Source: Sepiola atlantica (lineage: Eukaryota; Mollusca; Cephalopoda; Sepiida; Sepiolidae). Taken from it: 64,000 nucleotides of DNA. Each line of letters opens with the position of its first letter. Positions within the stretch are counted from its first letter, which is position 1. Position numbers and translations under genes: made by a program. The DNA lies in assembly GCA_963556195.1 (NCBI GenBank), contig OY744516.1, positions 29,232,183 through 29,296,182 on the forward strand. Reading direction: 5' to 3'. Shown here piece by piece: positions 11,857-24,074 of this stretch. The notes under the pieces were generated by a model. That model saw nothing but the letters and a program-made list of their open reading frames with translations. It had not been told where the DNA came from and ran no database searches.

Positions 11857-12221
11857 CAATTGTTTGTTTGTTTTTGACATAGCGTTCAGTTATCTCCTAG
11901 TCGATGTCGATCATCATAAACCTGAATATGGTTTTGTTTTTATTTATTTTAAAAGATGGATGAAAATATTTTATAGATGTTCTTAAGTTCTAATATTGAC
12001 CACAAAAATCAAGAAACGTTGGGAAACCCGCCATAGACGGGTACTTCAGCTAGTTCGTTTCTATAAGAGGTCGGTCTAAAAAGTAACGACCCTGAGTGTT
12101 CTACATGAGCTATGGGTGCAAGGACGATAAGCGGATTGTGCTATCATCTTATTTAATTTTCATTTGCGTGGTTGCCTATATACAGAAACTGTAATTGCTA
12201 TTTTATTATTAATTTCAAGTT

Positions 12222-12255
12222 AACGGAATATCAACCCAATTTGGGTTATGTTATG
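12222..12255. repeat. dispersed hairpin repeat, copy 1
   Basis: CGGAATATCAACCC...GGGTTAT forms a short stem-loop. The same phrase recurs at 29347-29381 and, degenerated, at 60825-60857. Confidence 0.6.
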
Positions 12256-12259
12256 TTAA

Positions 12260-12795
12260 GCAGTTTAGTTTCATAGAAAGTTGCGTTTCATTTCAAGGTT
12301 GTGTTCATATATTTTTGCTATTGGATGGCAAACCAATATGATTGGATGTATGTGCTTGGTGTTTATGTTAAAGAAAGTGGCTTGTTTTATGAATTTTTTT
12401 CAGGCCATTCAATATGAAATCCAGTAAATGTTTTTTATGTTTCTTTCTTTTGTTTCAATTTTAATTCATCACAATCAAGGCACACTGCCATTGTGGCGTA
12501 AGGGGCTACTATGAATTAGGAACAAGATTTATAGCGGCATCTTAATTGGGGAGTTGTGCAGTGAGATGTTTATTTGTTACATTTCAATTTCACTATGTTG
12601 GTACAGTTGAAGACACGGAAAGTAGGGAAGGAATTCCAAAGGCAAGCAGTTCGAGGAAAGAAAGTCTTCCGGCATCTTGGAGTTTTTACAGTAAAAGTGT
12701 ATGATTTTGCTGCTTGTCGAGTTGATCGGGGGTATTTACATTTAGGGGGCACAAGTGCAACAAGTTCGTCGTGGCACATTCCGTTGAAGTATTTG
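12260..12795 (-). mobile_element. LINE 3'-end copy
   Basis: Near-duplicate of 10989-11640 in the same orientation, lacking the long AT tract. Coding words on the minus strand are CHDELVALVPPKCKYPRSTR, SYTFTVKTPRCR and FFPRTACLWNSFP, which is the post-RT segment of the 3.4-kb family. No clear target duplication is seen. Confidence 0.8.
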
Positions 12796-13984
12796 TTTTC
12801 TATACGATGTTACTTATTTACTTGCCTCCACACAAGAGCAGAGTTAGACACAAAGTCGATTTTTAATGCGAGTACAATCCAGCTCGCCAAAAAGAAGCAT
12901 TTTGGATTGAGACAAAAATTAAAATGGCCTCAGTCTATGAGGATTTCCCCTTCACTGACCGAGGACAGAAAAGATGAAGTGTGTTTCTCAGAACATATAC
13001 TGCACTTTTTCTCATAGCCAAATGATTGCCTTGTAGGTGAACTGTCTACTGTATACACTTGCGAAAGGTTAGGTATATTACTTATCTAATTGGAGGATAA
13101 ATTGATGAACGCGACGAACAGACATCTTGGGAGAGCATATATTCGCCTTACGGCTATTTTAACTTTTCCAACGTCTTACAGCATATTAATTGATGTCAGC
13201 TATGCTTGTCATCCATACGGATTTGATTCTAAACCCCTTGTTTTCTGTCAACTCGACAAACGTGACATTATCTCGACTCATATCCCTTTGTTTTCTAACC
13301 TTTTAAACCTCATACTTTGTGGTTTGACCTCCAGGTCACCTATCTAATGATTCAGTCTTTGGGACGATTCATTTCCCAAGGTTTGTGTCACTATAACTTG
13401 TACTTAAATTGTCAAAATTCATGCTAGCAGATTTACTCTTATCCAACATAGGGCCCTCCATAATGTAACACACCCACATAGTTATATTAAATCAACCACG
13501 CAATTAAATGTTTTCCAATGAAATAATATAATTTTGGAACAATTGTTTAATCCTATTATAATAACTCTAACGTAAATCAATTTAAAAATAAACATTATTT
13601 GCAAGGTTAGGCGTCTGTATATTATACAGAAGGATCCGGCATGTTCAGGATTGAATGAGGAACATTATGTATTTCTGCCACAGCCTTTAACACCATATAA
13701 ACATATTTATTGCTTTTTTTTCAGTTTATAATATTCAATTGATGGGGTGATCCCCAAGCCTAAATGATGTACTATGCAGTGATTCGGTGAGACGAGTGTA
13801 AGTGCATGTATATTTATTGAAACACTTTACACTATATCTATCGTTTTTCATTTTATCGAGGCACACCCGGCGTTTCCATGGAATGAATGGGGATCTATGT
13901 GTACTCCTGCTCCAAGTCATTAATCCCATATTACTATTGCTAATCGTATTTATATAGATAAAATAATATAAACGTCTGATTTAC
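12796..13984. other. unannotated sequence
   Basis: Mixed composition. Frames of 60-85 codons (13090-13347 plus, 13735-13929 minus) have no recognisable domain. No repeat family found. Confidence 0.5.
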
Positions 13985-14132
13985 TTTCTTGAATATACAT
14001 GCCAGAGAGATTTCTATTCCAATAACTTCTTTCCTCGTGCTGCCGGCCTCTGGAAATCCCTCCCTACTCCTTGTTTCCCCCAACTGTACTGACATGCAGA
14101 AATTTAAACAGGCATCTTGTTGCACAGCTGAC
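13985..14132 (+). pseudogene. LINE C-terminal scrap
   Basis: The plus strand reads NNFFPRAAGLWKSLPTPCFP, the same FFPRTA.LWNSLP block as at 3.4, 11.5 and 12.6 kb, in opposite orientation. A stop follows within a few codons. Only about 45 codons survive. Confidence 0.7.
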
Positions 14133-14225
14133 AACTTAGGATGACCCCCAAAACGTACACCCTAATTCTCAGTAGCCCCTTATGTCTACAGTGGCAGCCT
14201 GCCTTGTTTGGGGTGAACTATGATA

Positions 14226-14227
<2 letters not shown>

Positions 14228-14306
<79 letters not shown>
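14228..14306. repeat. (TA)n microsatellite
   Basis: About 39 TA units. Confidence 0.95.
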
Positions 14307-14307
<1 letters not shown>

Positions 14308-14704
14308 GTCGGACATACATAAGTGTAACCGACGTGACGATGGCCTCATGATACCCGCAGCTTTTACCTAAATGAAATATATGCATCCAAGTACTCTGAG
14401 TAATATAGTCTCAGAATGCAAGTGATTGTGGGGGTCTATCTTCAAAACACCATGACGAGTCCAGGAACCAACAAACAGGAACAAACAAACCGACAGACAC
14501 GAATTTTAACTTTATATATAGAGATTATGTGAGTTTTATTTTATAGGTTGAAATCATTTTTTAAAACAAGAGGTGCCTAAAGAAGAAGAATAAAAATTAA
14601 ATTGCTATCAAATAATGTCTGCATTTGTCTATATATATTTTTAAAACGGATGCTTATACAACGAGATGTTCTTTAATACAAATGTGAAGCCTTTTAGTAG
14701 TACT

Positions 14705-14761
<57 letters not shown>

Positions 14762-15410
14762 GTTTGAATTACCTACTAGACACTCTTCTCGATTGTCGTC
14801 GGTCTCTCTATACAAGGGTTTATCAGGACAACCTGACATGAAGATTATTTCACCGTACAAGTAAACCCTGACCAAATATTCAAAATAACATAGTATTCGC
14901 AGCACATATAAGAACCCTCAGCACAGCTATACACTAGCTCATACAAAGAATGGTGCACCTTTTCCCTAGTGGTGTTACCTCAAGTAACATCACAAAGCTG
15001 GATACTCCACCAGACTAGATGAATTCTTTTCCTGGAATCCAGTAAGTCCAAGAGACCAAAAGAAAGATATACTATAACATAGTTAACTGGTCAATTGGGG
15101 AGAAGAAAATTAATGTTCTTAACTTCTTTACTAACTCAACGTTTGAGAAATAAAGAAGAATTTTAATAGATTATTCGAATATCTCTGTATCTCATATAGA
15201 GATCAAATGTTAGCCCTAAGAAGGGGCCCCATGATTTCTGAGAACTTCGACTAAAGTAAAATGAAACCATATATATATATATATATATATATATAATGCA
15301 AATAATTTATTTAAAAGCTATACTTATATATTTCAGAGTTGTATCGCGGTTTCATCCAGATGGACTGACTTTTTGAATTTTTAAATCATCTATAGCCTAT
15401 AAGGAATGGG
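14307..15410. other. simple repeats and unannotated sequence
   Basis: Holds (TA)n at about 14709-14759 and 15271-15295. A TCTCTATATATAAAG phrase on the minus strand near 14526-14512 resembles a Helitron 5' end. I recognise nothing else. Confidence 0.5.
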
Positions 15411-15738
15411 ATAGTTTATGAAATTCTTACATTTTCTGTTCCTTGGGTTCTTGTGGTGCTCTTTATGTGAATTTGCTTTCTTCCTATTGCACTTTGCATT
15501 TGATTGGTTATACTTCGTAGCTTATGTGGAAAGGTTTCCGCATTCAATAAATTTCCTTAAGATTTCAGCTGTTTTTATCATTTTTGTCCGTTGTATGGTC
15601 TCAGTCTTCCCTTTGATTCCAATTTTTCCTAGTTCTTTTTCCAGTTTCTTCGGAACTGTTCCTAATGCTCCTATGATTATTGGTATTATATTTACTTTCT
15701 TCATACTCCATATCCCTTTTCAATTCTCTGGCGATTTC

Positions 15739-15769
<31 letters not shown>

Positions 15770-16852
15770 TTTCATAGCAGTTGCAACTTTTGGATGTTTT
15801 AGTTGGATTTTTTTCTTTTTGAACATCAAGTCAATTCTCTTGACTTTAGACATTCGAGCTGTACCTTAACACTATCGCCGTTCATAACAGGTTAGCCTTT
15901 TGTAGAATTGGAAAAGAAATTATCTTGTCAATTTGTTTAAGCAATTTAGGGTGGGTTTTCGTTATGGTTCTAAACGTTCCAATTACAACGTGAATCACCT
16001 TTACTTCTTTACATTTTCATAGTCTAACTAATTCCAATTTTTATCGTGTTCTTTCTCTTGCCCTCTTGTATCGAAGTGGTATGCTATATCAATGTTTAAG
16101 CAAGTTCTCTTGTTTTTGTTTCAAAAGATTAAGACGGGTTTGGAATGTTCAAGAACCTTATCAGTTTGTATGCGCATGTCCCAAAGAAGTTTGACATTGT
16201 CGTTTTCCTGTACCACTTCTGGCGTATGCTCATACCACTTCTCATTGTGGTACAATTCATAAAGTTTGCATATATTCCAATGTAGTACCTGACCGACTTT
16301 GTCGTGTGTCCATTTTTTATATCGATGTTGTGCTAGCATTGGGCATTCAGACACAATATGTGCTAAGATTTTTTTCCTTTTATTACATAATCGGCATATC
16401 GGTGTGCTGCAGTTTTGTCAATATAATGTTTGATGGACCTAGTGTGGGTGACTTGTTCATGGGCTGCCATTAAGGTGCTCTCGGTAGATCTTTTGAGATC
16501 ACCCCTGACCAACCAATTCCAGCTGTAATTATCTCTAAATGCAGTATTCTTAAAGAATACACTGTGTAGTTTCTTTCCAAATAATTTTAACAATCTCTCT
16601 TGTAACCTTTGATTCTTTTCCACCCCAGTTCTTAGTTTTTCCTTTCTTTTTACTTCACGAAGAAGAATCTCATTACTTTCAGAAATATATTTATATAGAC
16701 AACCTTCTTCTATATTCACATCTTCAGCACAAAGTAGACCTCGACCACTTTGCTTTCTAGGTAGATACAATCGATCTGCATCTCCTTTCTTTGCAAAAGC
16801 TCCTTAAATTGTAAGCATTTCCGTGTTTTGGTATCCAAACATTTTAGTTCAT
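15411..16852 (-). pseudogene. LINE with PD-type endonuclease tail, copy C1
   Basis: Minus-strand remnants appear in protein order from high to low coordinates: MYLPRKQSGRGLLCAEDVN (16770), VRGDLKRSTESTLMAAHEQ, a decayed Cys/His knuckle ending HIVSECPMLAQ, VLHWNICKLYEL...KWYEHTP (about 16260), LLWDMRIQTDKVLEHSKP (about 16160) and VIPIIIGALGTVPKKLEKEL near 15690. In intact relatives the RPD(I/V)...D motif in this block is a restriction-like endonuclease; here the Asp of SKPD is lost. The frame is broken several times and an (AGT)n expansion sits at 15739-15769. R2/R4/Dong-type LINEs share this layout; exact clade is inference. Confidence 0.75.
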
Positions 16853-16853
16853 A

Positions 16854-16854
<1 letters not shown>

Positions 16855-16930
<76 letters not shown>

Positions 16931-17015
16931 GTGTACTCACACAGATCATCGTCAGTGATTGCTCACCGACAACAACCAGTGGTATTTCCTGGAGTCTGAG
17001 TGACAACAAGTCTCC
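16855..17015 (-). mobile_element. same LINE family, 3' stub C0 with (TAA)n tail
   Basis: Only about 85 bp of the 3' end survive: LSLRLQEIPLVVVGEQSLTM is encoded from 17009 down. On the minus strand it runs directly into about 25 TAA units (16930 to 16855). Its 5' truncation abuts the (TAA)n tail of the next copy. Confidence 0.8.
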
Positions 17016-17016
17016 C

Positions 17017-17064
<48 letters not shown>

Positions 17065-17075
17065 CATTATTATTA

Positions 17076-17112
<37 letters not shown>

Positions 17113-18722
17113 CGACTCACTAGAAGTTCTCACACAGGTAATAATCTGTGATTGCCACTGATAACAGATGGTGTTTCCTGTAGTGAGTGACAAGAAGTCT
17201 CCCCAAGTTCCATTACTCTCCACCTATTTTGATAAGCATTGTAAATGATTTTGCGTTATCGCAACAGCCGCTCACAATTAACCACTCGCTGGCAGCGACC
17301 ATTGGTCTTCTCTGGGATTTGGCTGTCAATAAGCCTCTCCAATGTCGCAGTACTCTCCGCACTCTTCCATTGGACGTCTGGTTAGTGCTTTCCTGTTCTG
17401 TCTTTCCAAGCTCTTTGACCCTTCACGACTATTTGGTGTGGTATAAGCTGAGGCTGGTGCCATTACTTTATTTTGGTGTGTGTGGGGTATGAAATTTCTC
17501 GGTCTCCTTGGGTTTATGTTTTGGTGATTTTTCTATGTATCTGCTTTATTTCTATGGCAACTTCATGTGATTGGTTAGCATTAGCAGTTTATGTGGGTTG
17601 GTTTCTGCATTCAAGGATTTTCCTAAAGATTGCACATATTTTTATCATATCCGTCCGTTGTATAGTCTCAGTCATCCATTTGATTCTAATTTCTTTCAGT
17701 CTTTTTTTTTCAAGATTTTTCGGGACTGTTCCTAGTGCTCCTACAATTATTCGTATTATATTGACTTTCTTTGTGTTCCATATATCTTTCAGTTCTCTCG
17801 CAATTCTGTGTACTTGCTTCGGTTTTTCTATCTCTTAAACTCCAACCTGTGGTCTGCTGCGACGGCAAAATCTACGATTTGGCGGGTTTTTTTTCCTGTT
17901 TACTATTATGACATCCGGTCTCCTTGCTTGGGTTAGTTTATCTGTTTGTACCTCCATATTCCAGAAGATTATGTGATTTATGTTTCTTAATACTGTCTCC
18001 GGTTTGTGTCTTGGCCATTTGTCTACATGTTCAAAATGAAGTATGTTGCATAGTTCCCAGTGTCCTGCCTTCCTCACACGTTTGTGCTTGTTCTTGTATT
18101 CTCTTTGGGCTAGTTTGCTGCATTGACTTATGTGATTTATCGCTTCGTTTCTTTGTCCACAGAGTCTGTATTTACTGTTTTCTTGCGTTTTATCTATATC
18201 AGCTTTGATATTGTTAGTTCTAATCGCATTATTCTGTGCATCTGTTCCAATGTCATTTTCTTAGCCATGTCCAGGTGTTTTCGTGAGCCTCTTCTCTTTT
18301 CATTCTTATGAATCGTCAATGGGGCTATTTCCATTACCACTTTTATTTTCTCGTCTTCTCGACTCTTGTTTCACTGATCCCTTTCTTATTAATGCTGTCT
18401 CTTGCTGTGGTCATTAACCCATCCGTGTTCTGGGTTATATATTTTCCAATCCTTTTTGTGTTATCCACATAGTATTCTATATTTATCAGTCCTCTTCCTC
18501 CACTCTTTTTCACATATCATGTTTGACAAGTACCCTCATCTCATCTTGGTTAGGCAGTTCTATGTCCTCCGTTGTTTCGTGTTTTGACACTTTTCATCTC
18601 TAGCAGTGCACACTTTTCCATTCCGAATCCAATTTGAACGTGCTGGCTGAAGAGTCTGGTCGCGTATATCAGCTTTTTAGTTTCTCATTGCTTTTTTTCT
18701 TCGAATAGATTCTGAGGTGGGG

Positions 18723-18795
<73 letters not shown>

Positions 18796-19220
18796 GAGAA
18801 AAGAGATATAGTATGACTATATATGCCCACTCTTGTATAATTACGAATTCTCGCCCCTATTCTCCTTTTTTTCTAGAAACAGTCAGTATCATCCTTCGGG
18901 TGTAGTGCATTGTGCATGGTCATTAGTTTCTTAGTCTTCTGATCAAGATTCCTAAGTTCTTATTTTGTCTAGCCTATGAATGGACCAGTATATCTTATTG
19001 GTAATACTGCCCTGGTGTTGATTACTTTTATTACATATCTACCATATAATTTAGTTTCTAAGAGTTTTCTTGTTCTTCCCGGGTATTTTTCCAATCTTCT
19101 CTTTCATTTCTGTTGATTTGATGGGGGTCTCCTTCCAGAATTCACAAAATATTTATAGGTATTATGTTCGCCAAGTTCCATCATCTTCTCTTTCCATGCC
19201 CTTCAGTGTCTCCAGTTTTA
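17016..19220 (-). pseudogene. same LINE family, copy C2 with (TAA)n tail
   Basis: The longest copy. From 5' (about 19050) to 3': a segment like VLPIRYTGPFIG, LDQKTKKLMTMHNALH (about 18930), KKMTLEQMHRI, HWELCNILHFEHVDKWPRHK (18050), IIFWNMEVQTD and RRPDVIIVNRK (about 17915, endonuclease PD motif retained), then GALGTVP (about 17740), 3' untranslated sequence 17480-17225, and the GNTICYQWQSQIITCVRTS end. The minus-strand tail is (TAA)n at 17112-17016. Many stops and shifts are present. A (TA)n(GA)n microsatellite at 18728-18796 interrupts the coding part. Confidence 0.75.
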
Positions 19221-19221
19221 C

Positions 19222-19224
<3 letters not shown>

Positions 19225-19280
<56 letters not shown>

Positions 19281-19282
19281 GA

Positions 19283-19319
<37 letters not shown>

Positions 19320-19654
19320 GATCATTATTATTATGTACTCACAAGAAGTTCTCACACAGGCAGTAATCAATGATTGCTCACTTATAATCACCAATGGTGT
19401 TCCGTAGAGTCTCAGTGACAATATGTCTCCCCAGATGTCCAGTGTTCTCCATTTCTTTCTATAACTATTGCAAATGAATTTGCGTTATCACAACAGACGC
19501 TTACCATCGATTTCTCGTTGGTAACAACCATGTGCCTTCTCTAGGATTTGAATGGCAATGTCTTAATGCTCTCCGCACTTTTCCAGCGGAGGTCTGGTTA
19601 GTGCTATCCCTCCTCGGTCTTTTCATTCTCCCTGAAGCCTTCACGATAGTTTCA
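19225..19654 (-). mobile_element. same LINE family, 3' stub C3 with (TAA)n tail
   Basis: The terminal sequence (SLRLYGTPLVIISEQSLI region at about 19420 to 19340) and about 200 bp of 3' untranslated region, ending in TAA-type repeats at 19335-19225 interrupted by two GATC words. Confidence 0.8.
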
Positions 19655-21250
19655 TAATTATCATTATTATCATTATTATCATTATTATTGTTGTTGTTAT
19701 TATTATTATTATTATTATTATCATCATCATCATCATCATCATTATTTACCCACTAGGTATTTTAAGACCAGTCATTATAAGTGATTAATCACTGACAATA
19801 ACCAATGGTGTTCCTCGGAGTCTGAGTGACAAGTCGTTTTAGTTTACCAGCACGCTCTGCCTCTTTCAATAACGACTACGAATCATTTTGTGTTATTGCA
19901 CCAGGATTTTACCATTGATTTTTCGCTGGCAACAATCATTGATCTCCTCTAAAATTTGAGTAGCAAGAAGCCTCCCCAACGCTCCAGTATTATCCGCACT
20001 TTTCCAGTGGAGATCTGGTTGGTGCACTCCCGCTTTGGTCTTTCTATCCTTCTAAATACAGTGACAATACCCAGTCACGGTCATTTATTGTAGTATCATC
20101 CGAGACTGGTGCCACCACATGTGTATGCGTGTATCTTTGTTTCTTTTATTTTGGGGGAGGGGGGATATAACAGTTAATGGGATTTCTTGCAGTTTCAGTT
20201 CCCTTTGGCTTGTCTATATTTTGGTTATATTTCTATTTACCTGTAGCTGGTTAAGAATTCATTGGTTATGTGGGTTGTTTCCGCATGCGAGGATTTTCCT
20301 TTAATATTCCGGCTATTTTTATCATTGCTGTGCGTTGTATGGTCTCAATCGTCTATTTGATTCCAATTCCACTTGGTATTTTTTCCAGGTTTTTCGGAAT
20401 TGTTCCTAGTGCTCCTACAATTATTGGTATTATAGGGATGTTTTTCACGTTTCCTATTTCTTCCAGTTCTCTGCCAAGTTCTATGTATTTTGTTTCCTTG
20501 ATATTACCTCTGTGAACTGTTGGAACGGCGAAATCTACGATTTGGCAGGGTTTTTTTCTTACTTGTTTGTTCTTACTTGGATGTATTTGTCTGATTTTGT
20601 GCTTTTAATTTTAAAATATTGCCTCGTTTGTGCTTGTATTATTTGCATGCATGTTCAAGGTGTAGACATTTGCACAGTTCCTAGTCGACTGCTTTTCCCA
20701 CGCAGTCGTCTCTGTTTTTGTACTGTTTAGAGGGTAGTTTCCTGTATCCACTTATTATGCCATTTTCCGTATACGTTACTTTGTCCAGAGAGTCTACATT
20801 GACTATTTTCTGGGGGCTTTCTATTCGTTCTTATTGTGTTGTTCTGTGTGGCTGTCAATATCGATTTCGTCCGTCCTTTTCTTAGCCATGCCCACATGTT
20901 TTCGTCTCTTCTCTGGTCCGTCTTATAAATCGTAACTGCTTCACTTCTCATTTTTCTTTTCTTACCTTTTTCATTACAGTTTCGCTGCCCTCTGTATTGT
21001 TCTTTTCGGTGGTGCCTCTTACAGCGATGATCAGCTTCTCTGTGTTTTCGGTTATGTATTTTCTAGTTATTTTTCTGCGTCATCAAAACAGTCTTTCTAT
21101 ATACTAGTCCTCTTCCCACTTTTTTTTCTTTTTGACGGAGAGCAGTGCATTGTGCATGGTCATTAGTTTCTTTGTCCTCTGGTCCAGGTATCCGAGTCCT
21201 TATTGTGTCCAGCTTATATATTACTTTACTAGATACCCCTGACGCAATAA
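19655..21250 (-). pseudogene. same LINE family, copy C4 with (TAA)n-like tail
   Basis: Tail of ATT/ATC units at 19655-19745, untranslated 3' end 19746-20110, and coding remnants upward to about 21250. Readable blocks on the minus strand include a GALGTIP-type segment near 20420, WAWLRKGRTKSILTATQNN (about 20890) and CRLSGQSN (knuckle region, about 20790). At about 21150 the phrase TGCATTGTGCATGGTCATTAG matches copy C2 at about 18907. Disabled throughout. Confidence 0.7.
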
Positions 21251-21337
21251 TCTGCTTATAGAAGAGTTAGATACGTCTTAGGATGGAGCACTGCTGTCAC
21301 ATCTAAGATGATGTGGCCCAGAGCATTATTTCTTGTC

Positions 21338-21700
21338 TTGACAGTGTACAAAACAGACTTCGCAACCTAGTGGTAAGGTGATCTCTTTCATTCTCTGCTC
21401 TACAGACGAGAAGTTGCTAGTCTTTCTCTAGTCCATCGTTATTTTCATGATAAGTGCTCAACAGAGCTACAATCTCTGTGAAAACTTCACAACAAGTACC
21501 TGTCTGTCTGTCGCTACTTCAAAAAACGGTTCACTCTTCTCTGCGTACATTAAAACCAAATGTAACTTTCATGAGCAGAATTTTTTTTTCTAAGAATTTC
21601 TCATCTCTGGAATACAATGCCATGGAACTGCTTCCTTGCTGACTACATCATGATTGTTTTCAAGTCTAATGTCAACAAATATTTGTTAAGCGTTCCTCTT
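21338..21700 (+). pseudogene. LINE C-terminal fragment
   Basis: The plus strand reads LDSVQNRLRNLV, then with shifts REVASLSLVHRYFHDKCSTE, the same post-RT block as the 3.4-kb LINE but on the opposite strand. Several stops and a frameshift are present. It ends near the ISGIQCHGTASL region, corresponding to LWNSLP in relatives. Confidence 0.65.
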
Positions 21701-22408
21701 AATCAAATTCTGCCATTTTCACCCATTTTTTACCATCCTCTTATAATATTGTGTCTCGTCAAAGTGACAATCTTATTAACCCTTAGCTTCAAGTGGTCTC
21801 TGAGTCTTGATAAGTGGTGACTCTTTAGTATTAAAAATTAAACAAAAAACAATAGCATACAATGTATTCTGCTAGGCTAAAGGCATACCATAAGCAAGAA
21901 CATACGTCAGTCGGGAAACTTCATACCTCCGCCTGGCAACGTAACTTGAAATTACGTGAAAATGTAAAAATTGAGTGAACTTTTTATGGTCACGGTAAAA
22001 AGATGAAAGTAATACAAGATGTGATAGTTAATTGGCTACAGTATGGACCACATAGCAATCTCTGCGATGAACAGAACCGATGTTATCGCCAAAAGTATGA
22101 CTTACCTTTTCCGTGACATTTATCTTTTATCTAGATATCATAAAGTTAAATCAGTTCTAAGTTAGACCATGACTTATATTTTTACCAAGTTTAGTTACGA
22201 TTGGTCAAGCGATGTGGACGCTAGGTTGTACAAAAACAAGCATGGTTACAGATTCGATCGAATACATAACCTCTTTGGCGAAGGTAATAAGAGAAACTGC
22301 ATATAGACATGTGCTTCTAAAGGTATGTGCATACCAATGAGCGATGTGTGGATCCCAAGCTCTCTTGCAGCAAGATGGAAGGAATTGGGGAATAAGGAAT
22401 GTAAACTG

Positions 22409-22479
<71 letters not shown>

Positions 22480-23204
22480 TGCGAACAAAAATATGACTCA
22501 TCGATCTGACAACTAGAAATAGAAGTCAAATAAACAACAATTTTATGAGATAAACAAACCGAGAGAAAACGAAGAAAGGAGAAGACGATATGTGAACATA
22601 TTTGACTACAGATAATATTTCTTTTTGTCCAGTTTCTTCATTTCAGTTGTTTTCCAAGACAGCAAATCTATCACCTATCTGTACATAAATAGATATTAAC
22701 CAGCAGATTTTATCACAGCTTGTCTTCCATACATTATTCAAATATCCGACAGCTCGGATATTTTTTCTCTCGTTCTCGTCGTGTATAACATAACATGTCT
22801 GATATATGAGTATAGTTTACACACCGTATTACACTGTAATGGTGGTTTGATCACAGAATCAAAAGGAGAGGAGTGTGATTACTGAGGCAGTTGAGTAAAT
22901 TTGGATATTTGTCGCTTATGTATGGACTAATACTTTTGGGGAAGGTATGAACCCGAACTTTTGCTACAACCGCAAAAATCATTTTCCATAAATCATTTTG
23001 AATCAAACATCTCTATTAATAAAAATTATTTGATTAAATACCATATGTGTGTAAATAGGAATATTTGTAGAAAAAAATTAAATCGATTAATTAATAATTT
23101 ATTAAAAATATCTAATTAAAAAGCAAAGTGTGATGGATAAAAGTAAGTTTTACAATCATAATTAGAAATGTAATTTGGTAAATAATACGCATAATCACGT
23201 TGAC
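21701..23204. other. (TA)n array in unannotated sequence
   Basis: A (TA)n array at about 22412-22477 is the only feature recognised. The remainder is AT-rich without identifiable coding or repeat family. Confidence 0.5.
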
Positions 23205-23290
23205 ACACCGATTCCCACTAATCACCGGTTAGGCCACGTTGAGCCTGGTCAGTACTAAATGGGTGACCATTTGTGAATACCAGGCGCTAT
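23205..23290 (+). repeat. 5S rRNA-like segment
   Basis: About 85 bp resemble the internal and 3' parts of 5S rRNA: ATCACCGGTTAGGCCACGTT, GAGCCTGGTCAGTACTAAAT, GGGTGACCATTTGTGAATAC and CCAGGCGCTAT. The last two cover the C-box promoter region. The 5' third is missing and the sequence passes directly into LINE DNA, so it is a pseudogene or a 5S-derived SINE head. Confidence 0.75.
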
Positions 23291-23795
23291 ATGTCTTCTC
23301 CAGTTTGCTGTCGGATCCAGGTGTTTCTTTTTCTATCACGTAAACTGATGTCGAGCTTAATGCGTTTCATTTTGCATTGTGCCACTCTTAGCTTTTCTAT
23401 CGCTGCATTATTAAGTGCTCATGTTTCGCTACCATATGTCATAACAGTAAACACTTTCTGCTTAATGTTCATCGTAGAATTTCTACTTTTCATAATGTTC
23501 CTACTTTAAAGAAGGCTGTCTATCCAAGCGCAATTCGTCGTTTGATTTGAAGCATAATACCAGCGTCAATTCTCGCCATCTTCCATAGGTAGATGTAGTT
23601 GCCAACTTCCTTGAAATTTTCACCTTTCAATGTAACTGGGACTTTTATGGCATATTTGTTGAACATGACCTTCGTTTCTCCAGTGTGCATTTTAAGATCA
23701 ACTATATGGTTAGCATTGTGAATGTCGTTAATAATCCCTTCTAATTCTTAAGGTGTTTGACTTGTGACAATAGTATCGTCGTCAAAACATAGATG
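23291..23795 (-). pseudogene. RTE-like LINE reverse transcriptase fragment
   Basis: Minus strand, high to low: CFDDDTIVTSQTP (the catalytic (F/Y)xDD region, about 23785), ELEGIINDIHNANHIVDLKM, HTGETKVMFNKYA, VTLKGENFKEVGNYIYL, IDAGIMLQIKRRIALG. These are hallmarks of RTE-type reverse transcriptases from the catalytic motif to the thumb. Stops are scattered through it. The catalytic Asp pair is still visible. Confidence 0.8.
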
Positions 23796-23965
23796 GGCAG
23801 GTCACCTTTCGAGATGTACAGAAAACAGGTGGACATATAGAGCGACAGAACAGATCCCGAGGAAATGGAATAGACCTAGAGGAAGGTAAAAAATCCGGTG
23901 GACAGACGACCTCGATAGCTAACTACTTGGCCATGAATAAAACAAGGTGGAAAGAGGGGCTCATC
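23788..23965 (+). pseudogene. RTE-like LINE C-terminal fragment, inverted
   Basis: The plus strand reads HRWAGHLSRCTENRWTYRAT, then RKWNRPRGR and IRWTDDLDS. This is the C-terminal block that normally follows the segment encoded on the minus strand at 23291-23795. Its opposite orientation shows a rearrangement or twin-primed inversion. Confidence 0.75.
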
Positions 23966-23993
23966 CACAAAGAGTGTTAAAAAAACTTGATGA

Positions 23994-24015
23994 TGATTAT
24001 TATTATTATTATTAT

Positions 24016-24074
<59 letters not shown>

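Larger units (their letters stand above)
10521..12053 (+). mobile_element. candidate non-autonomous Helitron
   Basis: The left end reads TCTATATATGAAG at 10521, a form common at Helitron 5' ends. The right end has a short GC hairpin (CCCG 12027-12030 with CGGG 12038-12041), then eight bases, then CTAG at 12050-12053 followed by T. That is the classic Helitron 3' signature. No Rep or helicase coding is present. The interior holds a LINE insertion and a SINE. The pairing of these two particular ends is inference. Confidence 0.35.

Noticed and set aside
15418..21250. Plus-strand frames rich in F, L, S and C (for example 15418, 17473, 17924, 20270)
   Set aside because: They are antisense to the minus-strand LINE remnants and have no domain of their own.
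23205..23290. Functional 5S rRNA genes here and at 45.0, 45.3 and 61.8 kb
   Set aside because: All lack the 5' third or carry indels that break the 5S fold, and none has a T-run terminator in the right place.
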